Notes: a model not told the origin generated them from the letters alone. Positions 1-11,678 are shown, numbered from the stretch's first letter. The stretch is DNA of 64,000 nt from Cepaea nemoralis (GCA_014155875.1 JACEFZ010022384.1:402501-466500); one strand, 5' to 3'. Numbers and translations: made by a program.

Positions 1-17
1 GTAGTGGTAGTATTAAC

Positions 18-57
<40 letters not shown>

Positions 58-86
58 GTTGTAGTAGTAGTAGTAGTAGCAGTAGC

Positions 87-123
<37 letters not shown>

Positions 124-133
124 ATATAAGTAA

Positions 134-172
<39 letters not shown>

Positions 173-203
173 GAGCAGCAGCAGTAGTAGTAGTAGTAGT
201 AGT

Positions 204-282
<79 letters not shown>

Positions 283-310
283 ATAGTAGTAGTAGTAGTA
301 GTAGTAGTAA

Positions 311-365
<55 letters not shown>
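1..365. repeat. GTA trinucleotide microsatellite
   Basis: Near-continuous GTA units with a few GCA-rich interruptions. The reverse complement is found at 54,960-55,212, next to the same flanking sequence, so it marks the outermost preserved part of the inverted duplication. The long tyrosine-rich translation on the minus strand is an artefact of the repeat. Confidence 0.95.
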
Positions 366-420
366 CGCAGCAGCACCAGCAGAAGCACATGATATACGTT
401 TATAGTTATTACATCGGACT

Positions 421-3400
421 ATGATTTATTCCCTTCATACATATGTTGCTGCACGTACAAGAAGTGTGTTTGTGTTCCCTCCACACGTACAAGTATGTTG
501 CTGCACGTTCAAGAAATGTGTTTGTGTTCCCTCCACACGTATGTTGCTGCACGTACACGAAATGTGTGTGTTCCCTCCACAAATACAAGTAGTTGTTGCA
601 CGTACGAGAAATGTGTGTGTTCCCTCCACAAGTACAAGTATGTTGCTGCTTGTACAATTAATGTGTGTGTTCCCTCCACACGTATGTTGCTGCACGTACA
701 AGAGATGTGTTTGTGTGTTCCCTCCACACGTACAAGTATGTTGCTGCACGTACAAGAAATGTGTTTGTGTTCCCTCCACACGTACAAATGTTTCTGCACG
801 TACAAGATATGTGCTTGTTTTCCTTACACACGTACAAGTATGTTGCTGCACGTTCAAGAAATGTGTTTGTGTTCCCTCCACACGTACAAGTATGTTGCTG
901 CACGTACAAGAAATGTGTTTGTGTTCCCTCCACACGTATTTTGCTGCACGTACAAGAAATGTTCTTGTGTTCCCTCCACACGTACAAGTACGTTGCTGCA
1001 CGTTCAAGAAATGTGTTTGTGTTCCCTCCACACGTATGTTGCTGCACGTACACGAAATGTGTGTGTTCCCTCCACAAGTACAAGTATGTTGCTGCAAGTA
1101 CAATTAATGTGTGTGTTCCCTCCACACGTATGTTGCTGCACATACAAGAAATGTGTTTGTGTGTTACCTCCACGCGTACAAGTATGTTGCTGCACGTACA
1201 AAAAATGTGTTTGTGTTCCCTCCACACGTATGTTGCTGCACGTGCACGAAATGTGTGTGTTCCCTCCACAAATACAAGTAGTTGTTGCACGTACGAGAAA
1301 TGTGTGTGTTCCCTCCACAAGTACAAGTATGTTGCTGTATGTACAATTGATGTGTGTGTTCCCTCCACACGTATGTTGCTGCACGTACAAGAAATGTGTT
1401 TGTGTGTTCCCTCCACACGTACAAGTATGTTGCTGCACGTACAAGAAATGTGTTTGTGTTCCCTCCACACGTACAAATGTTTCTGCACGTACAGGATATG
1501 TGTTTGTTTTCCTTACACACGTACAAGTATGTTGCTGCACGTACAAGAAATGTGTTTGTGTTCCCTCCACACGTACAAGTACGTTGCTGCACGTACAAGA
1601 AATGTGTTTGTGTTCCCTACACAAGTATGTTGCTGCACGTTCAAGAAATGTGTTTGTGTTCCCTCCACACGTATGTTGCTGCACGTACAAGAAATGTGTG
1701 TGTTCCCTTTACACGTACAAGTATGTTGCTGCACGTACAAGAAATGTGTTTGTGTTCCCTCCACACGTACAAGTACGTTGCTGCACGTTCAAGAAATGTG
1801 TTTGTGTTCCCTCCACACGTATGTTGTTGCACGTACAAGAAATGTGTGTGTTCCCTCCACAAATACAAGTAGTTGTTGCACGTACGAGAAATGTTTGTGT
1901 TCCCTCCACAAGTACAAGTATGTTGCTGCACGTGCAAGATATGTGTTTGTTTTCCTTACACACGTACAAGTATGTTGCTGCACGTTCAAGAAATGTGTTT
2001 GTGTTCCCTCCACACGTATGTTGCTGCACGTACACGAAATGTGTGTGTTCTCTCCACAAATACAAGTAGTTGTTGCACGTACGAGAAATGTGTGTGTTCC
2101 CTCCACAAGTACAAGTATGTTGCTGCACGTACAAGAAATGTGTTTGTGTGTTCCCTCCACACGTATGTTGCTGCACGTACAAGAAATGTGTTTGTGTTCC
2201 CTCCACACGTACAAGTACGTTGCTGCACGTTCAAGAAATGTGTTTGTGTTCCCTCCACACGTACAAGTACGTTGCTGCACGTTCAAGAAATGTGTTTGTG
2301 TTCCCTCCACACGTATGTTGCTGCACGTACACGAAATGTGTGTGTTCTCTCCACAAATACAAGTAGTTGTTGCACGTACAAGAAATGTGTTTGTGTTCCC
2401 TCCACACGTACAAGTACGTTGCTGCACGTTCAAGAAATGTGTTTGTGTTCCCTCCACACGTACAAGTACGTTGCTGCACGTTCAAGAAATGTGTTTGTGT
2501 TCCCTCCACACGTATGTTGCTGCACGTACACGAAATGTGTGTGTTCTCTCCACAAATACAAGTATGTTGCTGCACGTACAAGAAATGTGTTTGTGTTCCC
2601 TCCACACGTACAAATGTTTCTGCACGTACAGGATATGTGTTTGTTTTCCTTACACACGTACAAGTATGTTGCTGCACGTACAAGAAATGTGTTTGTGTTC
2701 CCTCCACACGTACAAGTACGTTGCTGCACGTACAAGAAATGTGTTTGTGTTCCCTACACAAGTATGTTGCTGCACGTTCAAGAAATGTGTTTGTGTTCCC
2801 TCCACACGTATGTTGCTGCACGTACAAGAAATGTGTGTGTTCCCTCCACACGTACAAGTATGTTGCTGCACGTACATGAAATGTGTGTGTTCCCTCCATA
2901 CGTACAAGTATGTTCCTGCATGTACAAGAAATGTGTGTGTGTTCCCTCCACAAGTACAAGTATGTTGTTGCATGTACAGTTAATGTGTGTGTTCCCTCCA
3001 CACGTATTTTGCTGCACGTACAAGAAATGTGTTTGTGTGTTCCCTCCACACGTACAAGTATGTTGCTTCATGTACAAGAAGTGTGTTTGTGTTCACTCCA
3101 CACATACAAGTATGTTTCTGCACGTACAAGATATGTTTTTGTGTTCCTTCCACACGTACAAGTATGTTGCTGCACGTACAAGAAATGTGTTTGTTTTCCC
3201 TCCACACGTACAAGTATGTTGCCGAACGTACAAGAAATGTGTCTGTGTTCCCTCCTCACGTAAAATGTATGTTGCTGCGCATACAAGATAAGTGTTTGTA
3301 TTCTCTCCACAGGTACAAGTATATTGCTGCACGTACAAGGCATGTTGTTGTGTTCCCTCGACACGTACAAGTATGTTGCTGCACGTACAAGACATGTGTC

Positions 3401-5090
3401 TTTGTTCCCTCCACACGTACACGTATGTTTCTACACGTACAAGAAATATGTTTGTGTTCCCTCCACACGTACAAGTATGTTACTTCACGTACAAGAAATG
3501 TCTTTGTGTTCCCTCCACAAGTACAAGTATGTTGCTGCACGTACAAGAAATGCCTTTGTGTTCCCTCCACACGTACAAGTATGTTGCTGCACGTACAAGA
3601 AATGTGTTTGTGTTCCCTCCACACGTACAAGTATTATGCCGCACGTACAAGAAATGTGCTTGTGTTCCCTCCACAAGTACAAGTATGTTGCTGCACGTAC
3701 AAGAAATGTGTTTGTGTTCCCTCCACACGTATGTTGCTGCACGTACAAGAAATGTGTTTGTGTTCCCCCCCCCCCTCCCCACATGTATAATGCTGCACGT
3801 ACAAGAAATGTGTTTGTGTTCCCTCCACACGCATGTTGCTGCACATACAAGAAAAGGGTTTGTGTTTCCTCCAGAAGTCCAAGTATGTTGCTGCACGGAC
3901 AAGAAATGTGTGTGTTTGTGTGTTCCTTTCACACGCATGTTACTGCACGTACAAGAAAAGTGCCTGTATTCCCTCCACACGTACAAGTATGTTGCTGCAC
4001 GTACAATAAATGTGTTTGTGTTCCCTCCACACGTACAAGTATGTTGCTGCACGTACAATAAATGTGTTTGTGTTCCCTCCACACGTACAAGTATGTTGCT
4101 GCACGTACAAGAAATGTGTTTGTGTTCCCTCCACACGTACAAGTATGTTGCTGCACGTACAAGAAATGTGTTTGTGTTCCCTCCACACGCATGTTGCTGC
4201 ACATACAAGAAAAGGGTCCGTGTTTCCTCCAGACGTCCAAGTATGTTGCTGCACGGACAAGAAATGTGTGTGTTTGTGTGTTCCTTTCACAAGCATGTTA
4301 CTGCACGTACAAGAAAATTCCTGTGTTCCCTCCACACGTACAAGTATGTTGCTGCACGTACAGGAAATGTGTGTGTGTGTGTGTGTTCCCTCCACAAGTA
4401 TAAGTATGTTGCTGCACGTACAAGAAATATGTGTGTGTTCCCTCCAAACGTATGTTGCTGCACGTACAATAAATGTGTGTGTTCCCTCCACACGTATGAT
4501 GCTGACGTAAAGAAATGTGTGTGTGTGTGTTCCCTCCACACGTACAAGTATTTTGCTGCACGTACAAGAACTATGTCTGTGTTTCCTCCATACGTACAAG
4601 TGTGTTGCTGCACATACAAGATAAGTGTTTGTGTTCCCTCCACACATACAAGTATGTTGCTGCACGTACAAGAAATGTGTCTGTGTTCCCTCCACACGTA
4701 AAAAGTATGTTGCTGCACATACAAGATAAGTGTTTGTATTCTCTCCACAGGTAAAAGTATATTGCTGCACGTACAAGGCATGTTTTTGTGTTCCCTCCAA
4801 CGTACAAGTATTTTGCTGCACGTACAAGACATGTTTTTGTGTTCCCTCCACACGTACAAGTATGTTGCTGCACGTACAAGACATGTGTCTTTGTTCCCTC
4901 CACACGGACAAGTATGTTTCTGCACGTACAAGAAATGTATTTGTGTTCCCTCCACACGTACAAGTATGTTTCTGCACGTACAAGAAATGTTTTTGTGTTC
5001 CCTCCACACGTATGTTGCTGCACGTACAAGAAATGTTTTTGTGTTCCCTCTGCGCGTGTGTTGCAGCATGTACGATAAATGTATTTAATA
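421..5090. repeat. 52-bp minisatellite, about 90 units
   Basis: Tandem units of about 52 bp containing GTTGCTGCACGTACAAGA, GTGTTTGTGTTCCCTCC and a second ACGTACAAG. Shorter units (about 42 bp) lack one ACGTACAAG-containing segment, so the array mixes unit lengths. C runs near 3,765-3,780 and CA/GT stretches vary the pattern. The unit has no stop codon in several frames on both strands, so the array reads as long open frames up to 772 codons with no protein-like composition. The partner array in the right arm (53,757-54,920) has only about 22 units. Confidence 0.93.
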
Positions 5091-5520
5091 TATTTATAAG
5101 GGGGCTGTGTGGTCTCGAGGTATGGTGTCCGCCTCGAGTGCTGGAGGTCCCGGGTTCAAGCCCCCGTGATGAGCGGGACTTTTTCACGTGGACTTCTAGC
5201 AATAAAATTTCTCCTAGTCTCTGGGTAGTGAGATCGGACACCCGTGCGTATTGTTGCGCACGTAAAAAAATCCCTTGGCAGTTGGAAATCGAAAAAGAGT
5301 AGCCTAACGGCGCTGCCCGGGCAAAATGTCGAGTTAAAAATCTACCCAAGTATTTTAAGGATCCTCGCCGGTGCTACCGAGTTCGTGCACTAAGCTGAGT
5401 TTCTCCAAACTCAGATTTGAGTTAGGAGGAGAACGGAGCACTTATGGGTTGCACCCGTGTGCCCTGATGTTGATCCATCGACTAAACTAAACTAACTAAA
5501 CTAACTAATCTATTTATAAG
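5091..5520 (+). mobile_element. tRNA-derived SINE with 10-bp TSD
   Basis: Element 5,101-5,510 is bracketed by perfect direct repeats TATTTATAAG at 5,091-5,100 and 5,511-5,520. The first 70 bases look like a tRNA gene: an A-box-like GTGTGGTCTCGAGG and a B-box-like GGTTCAAGCCC, as expected for an RNA polymerase III promoter. A body of about 180 bp follows, then about 30 bp resembling sequence just upstream of the LINE-N endonuclease (34,030-34,060), then a 3' tail resembling the LINE-N 3' end and an ACTAA-rich terminus. The right arm has an unoccupied version of the site near 53,730. Confidence 0.82.
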
Positions 5521-5522
5521 AG

Positions 5523-5811
5523 AGCACTCGGCGTGTTCCGAAAGGATAATAACTGTCTTGCTCTGAAACTTTCAGTGCGCTGATGACGAGGTGGGGCGGT
5601 CAGTCTCTATAGTGGCATTAAGTTGGACATAGTTGAGAGTGTACGCATATTGTCTGTGAACAATAAAAACCTCCATAAACAGCTGGAGTTATGGACTTGC
5701 ATCTACAGTAGCCCAACGCGGAGAAATGAATCCTAATGTAGAAACGGAATGTTTGTTCTTGGTCTGCAGCCATTCGTAGCACTAATGTTTGATTGATTAC
5801 ACCGACATCAT
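5523..5811. other. Unique flank shared by both arms
   Basis: Non-repetitive sequence mirrored at 53,339-53,620 with few differences. A 66-codon frame exists on the minus strand here and a matching one on the plus strand at 53,315-53,515, but there is no recognisable domain. Because the arms are so similar overall, this conservation says nothing about coding function. Confidence 0.6.
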
Positions 5812-6470
5812 GTGACACATATCTCTACTGATTTATTATACCGACATTATGTGACACATATCTCTACTGATTTATTACACCGACATTATGTGACACATAT
5901 CTCTACTGATTTATTATACCGACATTATGTAACACATATCTCTACTGATTTATTATACCGACATTATGTGACACATATCTCTACTGATTTATTATACCGA
6001 CATCATGTGACACATATCTCTACTGATTTATTATACCGACATTATGTGACACATATCTCTACTGATTTATTACACCGACATTATGTGACACATATCTCTA
6101 CTGATTTATTATACCGACATTATGTGACACATATCTCTACTGATTTATTATACCGACATTATGTGACACATATCTCTACTGATTTATTATACCGACATCA
6201 TGTGACACATATCTCTACTGATTTATTATACCGACATTATGTGACACATATCTCTACTGATTTATTACACCGACATTATGTGACACATATCTCTACTGAT
6301 TTATTATACCGACATTATGTAACACATATCTCTACTTATTTATTACACCGACATTATGTGACACATATCTCTACTGATTTATTATACCGACATTATGTAA
6401 CACATATCTCTACTGATTTATTATACCGACATTATGTGACACATAACTCTACCTATTTATCACACCAACA
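5812..6470. repeat. 39-bp minisatellite, about 17 units
   Basis: Tandem units of 39 bp containing CACATATCTCTACTGATT and ATACCGACATTATGTG. Because 39 is divisible by three and one frame has no stop, the array reads as a 249-codon frame of 13-residue repeats (core ISTDLLYRHYV). Composition and exact periodicity argue for a minisatellite, not a gene. The mirrored array at 52,823-53,338 has about 13 units. Confidence 0.93.
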
Positions 6471-6678
6471 TTTTACTGCTGTTGTTGGTGTCTTGGCGAG
6501 TGTTACGATAAGTAGTTTGCCATTACTTTCTGAACGACCGGCTCCCATACCAACACGTTAAAACCCCAGCGCGACACGGTCTGCTGCCAAATCGGTCACC
6601 GCCGAGTTTCGAACGCGTAGTAAGCGGCTCACGAATCGCGTTCGCAAGCCATTAGGCCATGAAGACCGGCGGGGATTG
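6471..6678 (-). mobile_element. tRNA-derived SINE on the minus strand
   Basis: Read on the minus strand from about 6,675, the sequence starts like a tRNA: A-box-like TGGCCTAATGG, then B-box-like CGTTCGAAAC about 45 bp later. It is followed by a body containing AATGGCAAACTACT. The same body motif occurs in a second minus-strand element at 8,645-8,822. No copy is seen at the mirrored place in the right arm, where a degenerate 52-bp minisatellite lies instead. The boundaries are approximate and no TSD was found. Confidence 0.68.
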
Positions 6679-8289
6679 GTTTCAACAAATTCACCTGGGT
6701 TCCCGAGTTCACGTGTACTAGAACGAGTGCCAGGAATGTTCTAGAACATAAAAGCAGTAGTGTGCTATTGACCTTATCACCCACTGAGTGCCGTTTGGTC
6801 TATACAAATATAGGCCTAGCACTGTATACTCAATACACTTCAATGACCTCTTTGCTTTGTTTTATTACGTACAGGAAATTTTGCGGACATTGGTTCATTT
6901 TGTAAAGTTTGCTCTGAAGTAATAACAATCAATATCTTAATGTTTGCCCCTTTGTAATTCTCGTTCGCGATGCGCTCTTGCTGCACTGAAGATAAAAGTT
7001 AGTGGTTGTAAAATAGTTTAAGGATTCTACAAAGTTTTCGTCCAGAAATGAATTGTTTTACTGGAAGAAATGAGGGCATTGTTCCATATTTACTCACAGT
7101 TGTTATGTTTTAGAAACTCTCTGGCGGATGGTCAAGTGTGCTTGGAATGAAACCGAGGGTAGAATGAACTGAAAGGATGTCTGACTAAAACAGGCAATTA
7201 TGTTTGAGACCGGCGTGATTAAGACTTGGACATGTAAGTGCCTTACCTCGTGAGCCATGAACAACAGACAAGAAAGCTTTCAAGTGGTTAAGGGTCAATT
7301 CACATAAGAAACTATGTCACAATATGATCTGACATATTACACAAAGACATGGATATATGGTGGGCCTAAAGTGTCGATCCGTCTTCGCAACAAAAGAGAT
7401 AACGTCACTCGTATTGATTAACCCACAGAAGACAATGGGGAATAAATTTACGACAGTCGCAGCGTCATTTGATTGCGGGTGCTTTCTGACTACTCAGTTA
7501 ATTAACGATACGAAATCTGGCCATTTCCAGTTACATGATAACAATGGCGTTTGGGGCTAAAGGGTTCATGAAACGTGGCTTTCCCGACATACGGATTCAG
7601 GTGTTTGAAAGCGCGATTTGGAAGCAGATTTGTTTGCGTTACTTTCGATGGTATGAGGCAGTTCAGAAAACAAATGCAAACACTGAACATACAAATGCTT
7701 AGTAAACCACAAACGGCCAATAAATGCTGGGGTTCATTGCGTTGATTTATAAAAAAAACATTCAAGTAACATTCATGACACGGATAATGGCGAAGATGTT
7801 TGCCCGAAACGTTGCAAATTGACCTGTTGTGTTCTGATCTACATAGATGAATAGGTGAAATGTTCCACTAGATGTGAAGTGGGTGGGCGCACTAGCGGAA
7901 TTAATAGAGAACTTTGCTGAATATGTCTTGAGCACGGTAGGGTGCCTGAGCTCGTCGCTTTACAAAGTGAGAATTCCTAACCTAATTCTCCTCGCTCTCA
8001 AGCCCACAAAATATGATAGCACTATCAAACCACAGATCCATAGCATGAAAATCTTTCAGGACACATTTAATTTAGAATCTGAGATATGAAGAAGTACGCC
8101 AGGCAACGACAAAACCGAACGTCAGTGATACACGGGATTCGCGAGTGCTACATTCAGGCGACGGCATACCTTGGATGAACTAACAGGTGTGCAATGGTGA
8201 AAGGGCCACTAGACAAGGTCTGTTGCTGAAGTTCCGAAACTTGTTTGCCTCACACCCAGCTTCAATGGTTTCATGTCTACGCTATATAG
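6679..8289. other. Unassigned block; inner part shared by both arms
   Basis: From 6,679 to about 6,965 the sequence is private to the left arm and I recognise nothing in it. From about 6,970 to 8,289 it mirrors the right arm (49,901-52,245, minus LINE-F). It contains a 67-codon plus-strand frame at 7,357-7,560 with a near-identical mirror copy, and a second coherent stretch at about 7,570-7,760. A motif GAAACGTTGC near 7,811-7,820 resembles one I associate with Penelope-like element ends, but no reverse transcriptase or GIY-YIG domain is visible. I treat the block as an old mobile-element relic. Confidence 0.4.
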
Positions 8290-8590
8290 TAAGAAATGTG
8301 TACGATAAGGCAGGCGTGGTGGGGTCCTTTCTGATCGTCTGTATAGTGCGGAAGGACAGATAGATTATCACGGCCTGGAGAGAATAAGACTACATGGAGT
8401 GACCAGAGGATCTGATCGACAATCAGGACTCCAAGGAAAGGCCAGACGGACATATGATCACACCGCTATTGGTGCCATTAGCATTGGGACTCTTCGCTGG
8501 ATGTTGTAAATGAGAACAGAGCAAATATGTTAATGTCCGGTGTGTTGTGATGTCAGTTTTTTGACTCAAATCAATTCAACATTAATTAAG
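8290..8590 (+). pseudogene. LINE-N 3' terminal fragment
   Basis: The conceptual translation matches the end of the other LINE-N copies in this window: HGLERIRLHGVTRG followed by GKARRTYDHTAIGAISIGTL and a final CPVCCDV. This is the region after RNase H in LINE-N. It is broken by stop codons and frame changes. It ends near an AATC-rich tail typical of the family. The mirrored copy is 49,565-49,900. It is a 5'-truncated dead insertion that predates the inverted duplication. Confidence 0.75.
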
Positions 8591-8644
8591 TTTACCCGTA
8601 ATGTAATCTTTTGGTAAACGCCCCCAAACCCACAGTGTGCTTAT

Positions 8645-8822
8645 TTTTTTCCTTTTTTTTTTTTTGCATATCCTTTACAGGACATTGCTGTCAACACCAG
8701 CATCTTTCAGCTGTATGTTGATTTCTTGGCAAGATTAAGCTCAGTAGTTTGCCATTGCTTTCTGAGCGGCCGGCTCACATATCCTGTAAGTTATCGATGC
8801 GATTCCAACCACTGCTGATTCT
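8645..8822 (-). mobile_element. Partial SINE with A-rich tail, minus strand
   Basis: On the minus strand a B-box-like GTGGTTGGAATCG is followed by AATGGCAAACTACT, the core shared with the SINE at 6,471-6,678, and ends in an A-rich stretch (the T run at 8,645-8,664). The right arm near 49,500 lacks this segment and joins the two flanks directly, so this is a left-arm-only insertion. No clear TSD was identified. Confidence 0.6.
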
Positions 8823-8894
8823 CAGTAAGGTCAAAGTCCCTTCTCTGCGTCTTAATGCATATTAACTAGATGTTGCTTGTCCTTGTGTTATTCT

Positions 8895-9625
8895 AATCTA
8901 TGCCGTGTAGTTTTGGTTATCATGTCTGTTTATAGCCTTCTGTCTCATGTACTGCCAATCTTCTTATACTTCGTGCCGTGTAGTTTTGGTTATCATGTCT
9001 GTTTATAGCCTTCTGTCTCGTGTACTGCCAAACTTCTTAGACTTCATGCCGTGTGGCGTTAGTTATCCTGTCTGTTTATAGCCTTCTGTCTCGTGTACTG
9101 CCAAACTTCTTATAGTCCATGCTGTGTGGCTTGGTTATCATGTGTGTTTATATCCTTCTGTCTCGCGTACTGCCAATCTGCTTATACTTCGTGCCGTGTT
9201 GTTTTGGTTATCATGTCTGTTTATAGCCTTCTATCTCATGTACTGCCAATCTTCTTATAGTCCATTCTGTGTGACGTTGGTTATCATGTCTGTTTATAGT
9301 CTTCTGTCTCGCATACTGCCAATCTGCTTATACTTCGTGCCGTGTAGTTTTGGTTATCATGTCTGTTTATAGTCTTCTGTCTCGCGTACTGCCAATCTTC
9401 TTAGACTTCATGCCGTGTGGCTTTGGTTATTATGTCTGTTTATAGCCTTCTATCTCATGTACTGCCAATCTTCTTATAGTCCATTCTGTGTGACGTTGGT
9501 TATCATGTCTGTTTATAGTCTTCTGTCTCGTGTACTGCCAATCTTCTTATACTTCATACTGTGTGGTGTTGGTTATCATGTCTGTAGCATTATGTCTCGT
9601 GTACTGTTAATGATTTCTGATACAA
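8895..9625. repeat. 73-bp minisatellite, about 10 units
   Basis: Units of 73 bp carrying CATGTCTGTTTATAGCCTTC and ACTGCCAATCTTCTTATA. On the minus strand each unit encodes a stretch like TRDRRL followed by a stop and then DMITN. This is the end of the adjacent LINE-E reading frame (9,626-10,012), so the array seems to have grown from a LINE 3' end. The mirrored array is 48,720-49,440. Confidence 0.88.
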
Positions 9626-10012
9626 ATATTTATGAATGCCACGATGTCAGATTGTCCAGTAATCTTTTCTCTCTTCTCCCTCTGCCTCTCCTCCCTTCCA
9701 GCTTCCCCGTTGTCACAACGTACTTCAGCTCATTGTGTGAATTAACTTCTTTCAAGATATCTTCATCACGCTTTTAACCCTCATTAACGCTCTCACCATT
9801 CGCCTATAAAAACACATCTCAATATCTTTCAGATAATTCTTCACTAGTCTGCTAACGTTAATGATTCACTTCCATACATCAAGATTGGTTGGACATAGCT
9901 CTTAAGAACTCTTTTTCTCACCTTGACTAACAAAGATATATTGTACATAATTTTCTTCATCTGGTCAAATGCCCATTTTGCTTGCGCTATTCTACATGTA
10001 AACTTTGTAATT
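9626..10012 (-). pseudogene. LINE-E reverse transcriptase C-terminal fragment
   Basis: On the minus strand this reads as the terminal region of a LINE polyprotein: VRKRVLKSYVQPILMYGSES, then [20 protein letters not shown] and a final TRDRML. These match the region after the reverse transcriptase fingers/palm in RTE-type and related elements. Several frameshifts and stops are present. The better-preserved mirror copy is 48,314-48,760. Its end merges into the 73-bp minisatellite. Confidence 0.7.
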
Positions 10013-10717
10013 CATTCATCATGTGCCATGCCGATAAGTGGGGGAGATCGTGATTCGCCATCTCACTCGTTCACCAGAGTCGTGGATCAGCTCAGTGTTC
10101 TTGTCTCGAAAATACCATGTCAAGACATTCAGGTATTTACTTCTCTGCCTTCCCCTTGTTCTCTTCCCCTCGATCTCGCCAGTTGTCACCAAGTTCTCCA
10201 ATTTATTTCTTCTCATAACGTGACCAAAATATGCTGACTGTCTATGTCTGATTTCTCTAATCAGTTTACGATTTTCATTTGTTCCTTGTAGAACTTAGTC
10301 ATTGGTTTTTCTGTCTGCCCATGGTATTCTTTGCATTTCCCCCAGAAACCACATTTTCACAGCCATCAAATGCTTTTCAGTTTGTCTGCTCATTGTCCAC
10401 GCTTCACATCCATACAAAAGTACAGGTGCTGTATAGCTCCTCAACATTCTTTTTCTCGTTGCAATTTACATCTTTTTATTGGTCAGTATATTTTTAATCT
10501 TGCACAAGGCTTTCTACGCCATGACGATTCTTGTTCTAATCTCTTCAAGGCATCTCCCGTCAGATGTTATGACTGTTCCGAGATAATTGTACCGATTCAC
10601 TTCTTTAAGAATATTCCCATTTACTTGTATATTACATTTTGGTATCTCCTTCTTACAAATGATGACCATAATCTGTGTCTTCTTACATTTTAATTCTAAC
10701 TCTAGTCGTTCACTGTG

Positions 10718-11242
10718 ACGAGGTGTCAGGCATTGGTAGCACCTTTGGTAAGGATGACTCTCATGTCCTTTCAGGACACATCCCCACTGGTCCAAGCCTG
10801 ACACCCAGCTCACGCCTGTGGCTCCTAGTAGCTGTCAGCATGCGACAGCGGCCACTCCCCGGGCAACAGCTGTGAAAGGCTGGTTAAACCAGGCGCGGGT
10901 AGTCAATTTGGTGTCAAACCAAGCGGTGAACTAGGGTATGCCTACCAAGCATGTGAAGACAGGATCTGGCAGACTGCGCGGAAGAAATCATTCCTGATTC
11001 AACGGGCAAGGCGGCGTTTACCTGCAAAGCGTTGTGGAACGTAATGAGCACGGCAAGGCACGTAGAGCGCCCTGGTCATCCACTGCACCTGTATGCGTCT
11101 CCAGTCGTCTTGACTTGTCCTGCCACTGGATTCAGATGGACTCAGGCGAGAGAGTGATGTCGACGAATTGCGCAACTCTTCCTCACTTTAATCCAATTCA
11201 TCGCGCAAGTCATTCTTCATCCATCATCATATATCACACTAA
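10718..11242 (+). mobile_element. Family-X insertion inside the RTE-like copy (left arm only)
   Basis: The right-arm RTE-like copy reads straight through this place (about 47,580-47,612), so the left arm carries an insertion of about 525 bp with loss of roughly 17 bp of target. The inner part, about 10,990-11,240, recurs in reverse complement at 57,090-57,335. Shared words include ATTCAACGGGCAAGGCGGCG and GAGCACGGCAAGGCACGTAG. No protein, tRNA promoter or TSD is evident. The family is unclassified. Confidence 0.65.
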
Positions 11243-11346
11243 ATGTTGCAGATCTTTTTCATTGTACACAATCAATACTGTATCATCTGCATATCTAATG
11301 TTAATGATGTTACGTCCCCCAATGATGATTCCTTTCATATCTTCTA

Positions 11347-11678
11347 CAGGGACGCAGAGGTGTTTCCAAGGCAACAGGGCTGGCTTCTATACTGGCCAAG
11401 ACCTATTGACGCTACCTCGTCGAGCGTTCTGGGCAACAGATTCCTTTGGGGTCCTGGCTAAAGTCAGTAGGATCGTTGATTCCTCCGAAGTCGGAGAGTG
11501 TCTGCCTGCACTGCGAGGAACCACCAGTCTGCACAGCAATAAGCCAGACATGGGACAACGGATACTCACGCAAACCTCAGGTCCTGCATGACATCACACT
11601 GATGTTGGACAACAGGATGTTTTCATCCGGCATACAGGACTTCGTGCTGGAGTTCACAGCCAGCGAACGAAAGCAAGA
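11347..11678 (+). mobile_element. SINE-B copy 1, left arm
   Basis: A 332-bp insertion flanked by (C)ATATCTTCTA at 11,336-11,346 and ATATCTTCTA at 11,679-11,688. It splits the RTE-like reading frame just after NIFRNVED; the intact family member at 40,240-42,916 has no such insertion. The 3' end is GAACGAAAGCAAG, a CAAG-type simple tail. Mirror copy: 47,131-47,472. No clear A or B box was seen, so it could be a SINE or a short derivative of an unknown LINE. Confidence 0.78.

Noticed and set aside
49..390. Tyrosine/cysteine-rich minus-strand frame
   Set aside because: It is the translation of the GTA microsatellite only.
421..5090. Many long overlapping frames (up to 772 codons) on both strands, also at 53,745-54,904
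   Set aside because: They follow the 52-bp minisatellite and exist because the unit has no stops; no start context, domain or codon bias supports a gene.
5103..5170. Functional tRNA gene
   Set aside because: The tRNA-like part lacks a clean acceptor stem and is followed by a SINE body with TSDs; it is the head of a retroposon.
5812..6561. 249-codon frame of 13-residue repeats
   Set aside because: A direct consequence of a 39-bp minisatellite; present in mirrored form at 52,767-53,282.
7790..7830. Hammerhead ribozyme near GAAACGTTGC, expected in some Penelope-like elements
   Set aside because: The conserved CTGATGA core is not present in either arm and no convincing three-stem fold could be drawn.
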